Shown in pieces: positions 23,051 through 26,956 of a stretch of DNA of 26,956 nucleotides (position 1 is the stretch's first letter; the number at the start of each line of letters is the position of its first letter). Origin of the DNA: a virus; IMG/VR virus record IMGVR_UViG_3300021964_000425, positions 1 through 26,956 of that record, one strand, 5' to 3'. A program made the translations under genes and the position numbers. The notes beneath the pieces are model-generated. The model was not told where the DNA came from and searched no databases. It worked only from the letters and a program-made list of their open reading frames with translations.

Positions 23051-23880
23051 TATGCATTCTCCGTCTCTAATTTAGCAACTAAGCACTGTTCTAATACTTC
23101 GTTTTCGTCAACTGGGTCAAAATTATCTATATAGTATCTTTTAATGATTTGTGCAGAGCCATTATCGCCCTCTACTTTTGTTGACTTAAGTAATTTACCA
23201 TTTGCAAATCCCTTTGAACCTCTAAGTTCATAAAGCACAAATCGTAATTGAATTAAATATCTTTGAGATAGTAACGCTGAAGCTTCACCACCTTTAGTAA
23301 ATTTTAAAGAAAAATCAATTAATTCACTTTGTCTATTTTGATTCCAGTTTCCTATACCACTACCTGCAGGATTTAATAATGATGCGTGATCTAAATTACC
23401 TACAATTCCAGCAGCCTGATTTATTGTATAACCATTATCGATAAAGAATTTCATTCCTTCAGATCTTCTTCTCAATCTTTTTGTTGCTGCGCTTGTAATC
23501 GTATCACTTTGTAATGCTTCAACAGGTAAGTTTTCAACTTTGTCTCCAAATGCATATTTTTGTGCTGCTGTTGGATATTCATCTTTTGGTAAAGATCCAA
23601 CTACTAATGGTAATTGAGATGCAGCACCATCCATAAAAAATCCAAAGACCAAAGCACCTGCTGTTAATTTTGGTGTTCTGCCTAAACCTGAAACTCCAGC
23701 TTCAGTTGTCGGTAAAAGTACCTGAGCCCAAGGTAAATCTGCTTCTGGTATATCTCCTGTACTTGGAGAATGAACACCACGTATTCTTATTTTTACTCTA
23801 CCTTCTAAGCCATAAGGTGGAGTACTGTTTATCACAGTTGCAACAAACCATCGACTTCTATCTCCGTAATGCTCTAACAT
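23050..23880 (-). CDS. gp5: gp5-like hub protein: OB fold plus lysozyme-like domain
   Basis: Residues about 8-98 form the OB domain that connects gp27 to the spike (RWFVATVINSTPPYGLEGRV, then LPWAQVLLPT, GALVFGFFMDG, LPLVVGSLP). Residues about 140-276 resemble a phage tail lysozyme domain (Phage_lysozyme2 type): INQAAGIVGNLDHASLLNPA, then GIGNWNQNRQSELIDF and LIQLRFVLYEL. In this family I expect a catalytic Glu in 'GN-L-x-x-E-S'; here the site reads G-N-L-D-H-A166-S, so Glu appears to be Ala. The domain may be inactive or binding-only. There is no C-terminal beta-helix, unlike T4 gp5 (575 aa); that part is in a separate gene. TAATG overlaps the gp27-like stop. Confidence 0.82.
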   Translation of the reverse strand: MLEHYGDRSRWFVATVINSTPPYGLEGRVKIRIRGVHSPSTGDIPEADLPWAQVLLPTTEAGVSGLGRTPKLTAGALVFGFFMDGAASQLPLVVGSLPKDEYPTAAQKYAFGDKVENLPVEALQSDTITSAATKRLRRRSEGMKFFIDNGYTINQAAGIVGNLDHASLLNPAGSGIGNWNQNRQSELIDFSLKFTKGGEASALLSQRYLIQLRFVLYELRGSKGFANGKLLKSTKVEGDNGSAQIIKRYYIDNFDPVDENEVLEQCLVAKLETENA

Positions 23881-25229
23881 TATGCAAATACCTCATAGTT
23901 TCGTGATAACTTAGTTGCGTACAATGATACACTAACTTGAGAAGCTACAAACTTATATCGAAGAGAGTGAATCATGTAATCTCCAGTTTTTTCTAAATCA
24001 ATTACGTCTGTTAATTCTGACGTATTATCTTGTGATGAGTTATTACTGTTAAATATAAACGATGCAATAGATGATACAGGAGCTCCAGCAGCTATAAAAT
24101 TATAACCTGGTACTTCTGCTGTAATCATATTTTCTAACAAGAAAGCTTTCGTTGCCATATTCTCTACTTTCTTTCTATGATCTGATTTACTATTCTCATC
24201 ATAGTAAGTTCGATAATCTGCATAAACATTCGATGAGGTGATCTGATGAAAGTACATCGATGGTTGATTATTATAATCATCAAATGCATCAAATACATTT
24301 TGTCTTGGTACTATCTCTTTATTTTTTAAATTTGTAAAATGAGTATTGCTTTTATATTCAGTTTCTAAAGAAGTATTTGAATTAATATCTGACACTGAAA
24401 ATTTAGAATGAATAGCACCAGTATCAAGAAGTTTAAACGTACTATGTTGATTATCAAATACATGATGCTTAATAACCTGATACTCTGGATTTGTCCATCC
24501 TGGTGCTGAGTTTGTAAATGCAACAGATTGAACAAATGGTGCAGTCTTATATCGAGACTGATTGTTGAATGGAGGCTGTACTAAAATATTGTCTAATGAA
24601 TCTAAAAATATTCCATCTTCTCTTATTGTAGAATACATGAAATATGGTGTGCCATTTACAGATGTACATCTATTCAATAACCATTTTATGGCTTGTAATG
24701 GAGTAAGATATGGAATAACAACTTTTATTGGCTTTTGTATTGGATCATCAGTTAGTTTTATTAATCCACGCTCATCACCTAATAAATTGTCATCCGTAAG
24801 TATCTTGTTGATAATTTCTACGGGTGTTCCAGTATATGATCGACTAAATTTTTTAAATCGATCAATATAATAAATTGGTTCGCATAGATCAAACTGAACC
24901 ATAGCAGCTCTATCATTTGCTTTTACCATACTTCTCATATTTGTCATCACAAATTCTTTTTCGATAGTGTAACTATTTTCAGTTAAACTAAATACTTCGA
25001 TAAAAACTTTTAATCTCTCAGTTCCTTTGAATTGAAGATGTCTATTTCCATCAAAAATAGAGTTATCATCGAGCATTGATACTCTACCTGTAAGATAAGG
25101 TCTATCTAAATTTTCAAATATGTCTATTTCTAAAATTGCACCAGACACGTCGAAAGTATTATCACCTGTAGCATTAGAGGTAATAACTGCCCTAGATATT
25201 CTATATTGTGATTGATTTGAAGTTGGCAT
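23880..25229 (-). CDS. gp27: gp27-like baseplate hub protein
   Basis: This 449-aa protein resembles the T4 gp27/gpD tube-like hub family (T4 gp27 is 391 aa). The N-terminal barrel signature is visible in FDVSGAILEIDIFENLDRPY with LTGRVSMLDDNSIFD after it (about 26-60). GTERLKVFIEV and VQFDLCEPIYYIDRFKKFSR follow, then a helical part VEIINKILTD (about 146-155) that is usual in this family. PIKVVIPYLTPLQAIKWLLNRC fits the second domain. The gp27 trimer adapts the six-fold tail tube to the three-fold spike. The next gene encodes the OB fold that binds it, which agrees with the role. Similarity at the sequence level is modest, so the call rests on pattern and position. Confidence 0.75.
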   Translation of the reverse strand: MPTSNQSQYRISRAVITSNATGDNTFDVSGAILEIDIFENLDRPYLTGRVSMLDDNSIFDGNRHLQFKGTERLKVFIEVFSLTENSYTIEKEFVMTNMRSMVKANDRAAMVQFDLCEPIYYIDRFKKFSRSYTGTPVEIINKILTDDNLLGDERGLIKLTDDPIQKPIKVVIPYLTPLQAIKWLLNRCTSVNGTPYFMYSTIREDGIFLDSLDNILVQPPFNNQSRYKTAPFVQSVAFTNSAPGWTNPEYQVIKHHVFDNQHSTFKLLDTGAIHSKFSVSDINSNTSLETEYKSNTHFTNLKNKEIVPRQNVFDAFDDYNNQPSMYFHQITSSNVYADYRTYYDENSKSDHRKKVENMATKAFLLENMITAEVPGYNFIAAGAPVSSIASFIFNSNNSSQDNTSELTDVIDLEKTGDYMIHSLRYKFVASQVSVSLYATKLSRNYEVFA

Positions 25230-26017
25230 TAGCTTTCGACTGATTTAAAGTACTCAGACACCACTTTTCTAATAATATCTTTTCTGAAAACTTTAATCTG
25301 TCTCAGCTCGTCGTTACGTTCTCTGAAATTGTCTTCAAAAGTTTTAGTCACAAGTCCTGATGGCGTCCTTGTTGTGATTTCAAATGGATCTACATCTTGC
25401 CATACTCCACTTGAGTTTTCGTAATGATGTACTCCATTTTTTTCTTCAGTTACAGAGATGACACGAAGATATTGTGCAATACCTTCATCATCATTGTATG
25501 TTAAAAATTGGTCTGTAGAGAATGCATTTGTATTGCTTGAACTGATAATGAATTGACCAATATCGATTTGTCTATCTTGTATGACTCCAGTATGTCCACT
25601 GTTATAACCAGTTACTGCTTGTCCTACAGTAAATAAAGTACCAATGTTATCATCAGCAACATCGCTGTTTAATTTTGTGCCTGTGATATCTCTACAGTTA
25701 GAGGTAATAGCTCTATCTGGAAAATTCTTTGTTAGCTGTTCTGATATTTCTTGTTCGGTTAATGGCCAACCAGATTCTCTTAATTGTTCATTTAGTAAGT
25801 AAAAGGTCCAATGATAATCCGTTGTTCCATATAATTTATATGACAAAGTATCGGCTCTATCACCATCAAGTATATTGTATTTCTGATAAAATACTACTTC
25901 GTCAGATACCTGATCGATTAAATCACTATAAACACTTATATTGTTAAATATAGAAGTTGAAACTTCATCACCAAATTTATATCCTACAACTGGAAAATTT
26001 TTAAAATACTGAGACAT
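25229..26017 (-). CDS. gp53: Baseplate wedge protein gp53
   Basis: This 262-aa protein has the gp53 pattern: a start MSQYFKNFPVVGYKFG, then VVFYQKYNILDGDRADTLSY with LYGTTDYHWTFYLLN (about 41-76), the LysM-like part known in T4 gp53. The C-terminus (IRKVVSEYFKSVES) is short and charged. T4 gp53 has about 196 residues; the surplus is an inserted beta-rich stretch at about 110-205 (LFTVGQAVTGYNSGHTGVIQ). In T4, gp53 completes the wedge and clamps neighbouring wedges around the hub. Start and stop overlap neighbours by TAATG. Confidence 0.92.
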   Translation of the reverse strand: MSQYFKNFPVVGYKFGDEVSTSIFNNISVYSDLIDQVSDEVVFYQKYNILDGDRADTLSYKLYGTTDYHWTFYLLNEQLRESGWPLTEQEISEQLTKNFPDRAITSNCRDITGTKLNSDVADDNIGTLFTVGQAVTGYNSGHTGVIQDRQIDIGQFIISSSNTNAFSTDQFLTYNDDEGIAQYLRVISVTEEKNGVHHYENSSGVWQDVDPFEITTRTPSGLVTKTFEDNFRERNDELRQIKVFRKDIIRKVVSEYFKSVES

Positions 26018-26956
26018 TAGTTATCACCAAATGTTACTATAGGGTCCTGATAATTTACGTTAAAATCAATGCTTAGATTTCGGTTTAATCGTGAAGGATC
26101 AAATCCTTGACGATCAGCTCCATCAGCAACTGCTATATCTGTTTCATTTATCTCAACTTCGTGTGTTTTACTTCTACCATCTAGTCCATCGTCACCTTTA
26201 TGTAAAGCTCTTTCCTCTACAAAGTTTAATGTTAAAGTAGTTTCATTAAAATTACCATCTTCGTACATACCCATTTGAGTTGGATTATATGTAGCATTTA
26301 CACCTCTTAAATAACATGGTAGCATTTCTGTACCTGGTATTTGTTTTCCATTGTGTTTCATTGTGATCTCAAACTTATTAGGAAATTCGTATCCTACAGC
26401 TACTCCAGTATCTCCAGCAACAATCTGTGTTGGGTACATTTCTGTTCTGAATTTTCTAACAATCTTTTGAATTGCTTCAGCTTCTTTTTTACTTGTAGGA
26501 ATAAGCTGAAAAGTAAAAGAAAATTCTCTTATATTTGGATGTTCGAACAATGTCCTTTGATTAGGATTCAAAGTTGTTTGAGTAGCTCTTCTAAATGCTC
26601 CACCTACTTGAGCATTCACACTTGCTACCATTCCTGCAACACCCGCTCTTGCTAATGCACTGTTTGCTGCTGCACCAGGATTTCCTAACAATTGACTTCC
26701 AATTCCCATAATACCAGCACCAACAGCAGCTAAACCACCAGCACCAGCATTCAATGCTGCCTCTGTTACAGCTCCTAATTGACCTAATGCCAATTGATTA
26801 TATATTGCCACATCTGCAAACTGAATGGCCTGAGGCATATACAATGTTATAGGTGCACCAACCGGTTCAACCATGGCTCTAGAATCAGCTTGAAAATCTA
26901 CACCTGAAAATTGATTAAGTCTTTTTTGTAATTGGCCAGTAAGACTTCCAAAAGCT
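26017..26956 (-). CDS. gp48: gp48-like baseplate tail tube cap, 5' end outside window
   Basis: The frame is open to the right edge: 27 residues (beginning AFGSLTGQLQKRLNQFSG) precede the first internal Met at 26874, so that Met is probably not the true start. VEPVGAPITLYMPQAIQFAD is the 'V-E-P-x-G-x-P-I-x-L-Y-x-P' feature of the gp48/gp54 group. An Ala/Gly-rich helical section follows. The tube-like domain (IREFSFTFQLIPTSKKEAEA, KIVRKFRTEMYPTQIV, YEFPNKFEITMKHNG) closely fits gp48/gp54 tube-initiator folds. gp48 sits on the hub and starts tube polymerisation. gp48 is preferred over gp54 because gp53 follows directly, but gp54 remains possible. Confidence 0.88.
   Translation of the reverse strand, partial: AFGSLTGQLQKRLNQFSGVDFQADSRAMVEPVGAPITLYMPQAIQFADVAIYNQLALGQLGAVTEAALNAGAGGLAAVGAGIMGIGSQLLGNPGAAANSALARAGVAGMVASVNAQVGGAFRRATQTTLNPNQRTLFEHPNIREFSFTFQLIPTSKKEAEAIQKIVRKFRTEMYPTQIVAGDTGVAVGYEFPNKFEITMKHNGKQIPGTEMLPCYLRGVNATYNPTQMGMYEDGNFNETTLTLNFVEERALHKGDDGLDGRSKTHEVEINETDIAVADGADRQGFDPSRLNRNLSIDFNVNYQDPIVTFGDN

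Noticed and set aside
26872-26874. ATG at 26874 as the start of the gp48-like gene
   Set aside because: The frame continues upstream for 27 codons to the edge with sensible sequence, and the conserved motif starts right after this Met, so it is probably internal.

Overview
This window is the baseplate, tail-hub and tail-fibre region of a T4-like (myovirus) phage. It is AT-rich and every gene I can support lies on the minus strand, so it reads from the right end (26956) to the left end (1). The protein set is typical of marine T4-like phages of cyanobacteria or SAR11: a DUF4815-type giant structural protein, a short gp7-like protein, fibres of the 'RGTTANDGSGDT' and 'DLGSSSKKWR' types, and a glycosyltransferase beside a 2OG-Fe(II) oxygenase-like protein. 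No host marker gene is present, so the host cannot be named from this sequence. I see no tRNA, integrase, IS element or CRISPR array.

Layout in transcription order. (1) Hub block, 26956-19651: gp48-like tube cap (5' end outside the window), gp53 wedge, gp27-like hub, a gp5-like OB-fold protein with a lysozyme-like domain, a tail-associated amidase, a gp5C-like beta-helix needle, and an unrecognised 175-aa protein. All seven are chained by stop/start overlaps (TAATG, TAGTG or ATGA). (2) Wedge block, 19629-16304: gp25, gp6 and a short gp7-like protein. (3) Wedge/fibre block, 16263-5865: a small fibre-like protein with a TTG start, gp8, a 1774-aa DUF4815-like protein, an 80-aa protein, a 269-aa beta-rich fibre-like protein, and a 561-aa tetrapeptide-repeat protein. 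(4) Repeat-fibre block, 5841-1388: an 856-aa paralogue of the 561-aa protein, a 146-aa coiled-coil protein, a glycosyltransferase and a 2OG-oxygenase-like protein, closed by a strong terminator. (5) Left block, 1294 to the left edge: a 117-aa beta-sandwich protein and a tail fibre that runs out of the window.

Four perfect T4 late promoters (TATAAATA on the minus strand) sit in intergenic gaps exactly at the start of blocks 2, 3, 4 and 5. Together with the terminator at 1338-1361 they give a clear operon map of late transcription.

The most interesting parts are: block 4, where a long low-complexity repeat fibre shares a promoter-to-terminator unit with two candidate modification enzymes; the tandem paralogous fibres built from four-residue repeats with an aromatic residue in most units; the distribution of T4 gp5 functions over three genes, with an amidase inserted and a lysozyme-like domain that seems to lack its catalytic Glu; and two late promoters so close to their start codons that the transcripts should be nearly leaderless. 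All functional names come from remembered family features, as no search was possible. No stretch longer than 300 bases lacks a gene; the longest gap, 1295-1387, holds the terminator and a late promoter.
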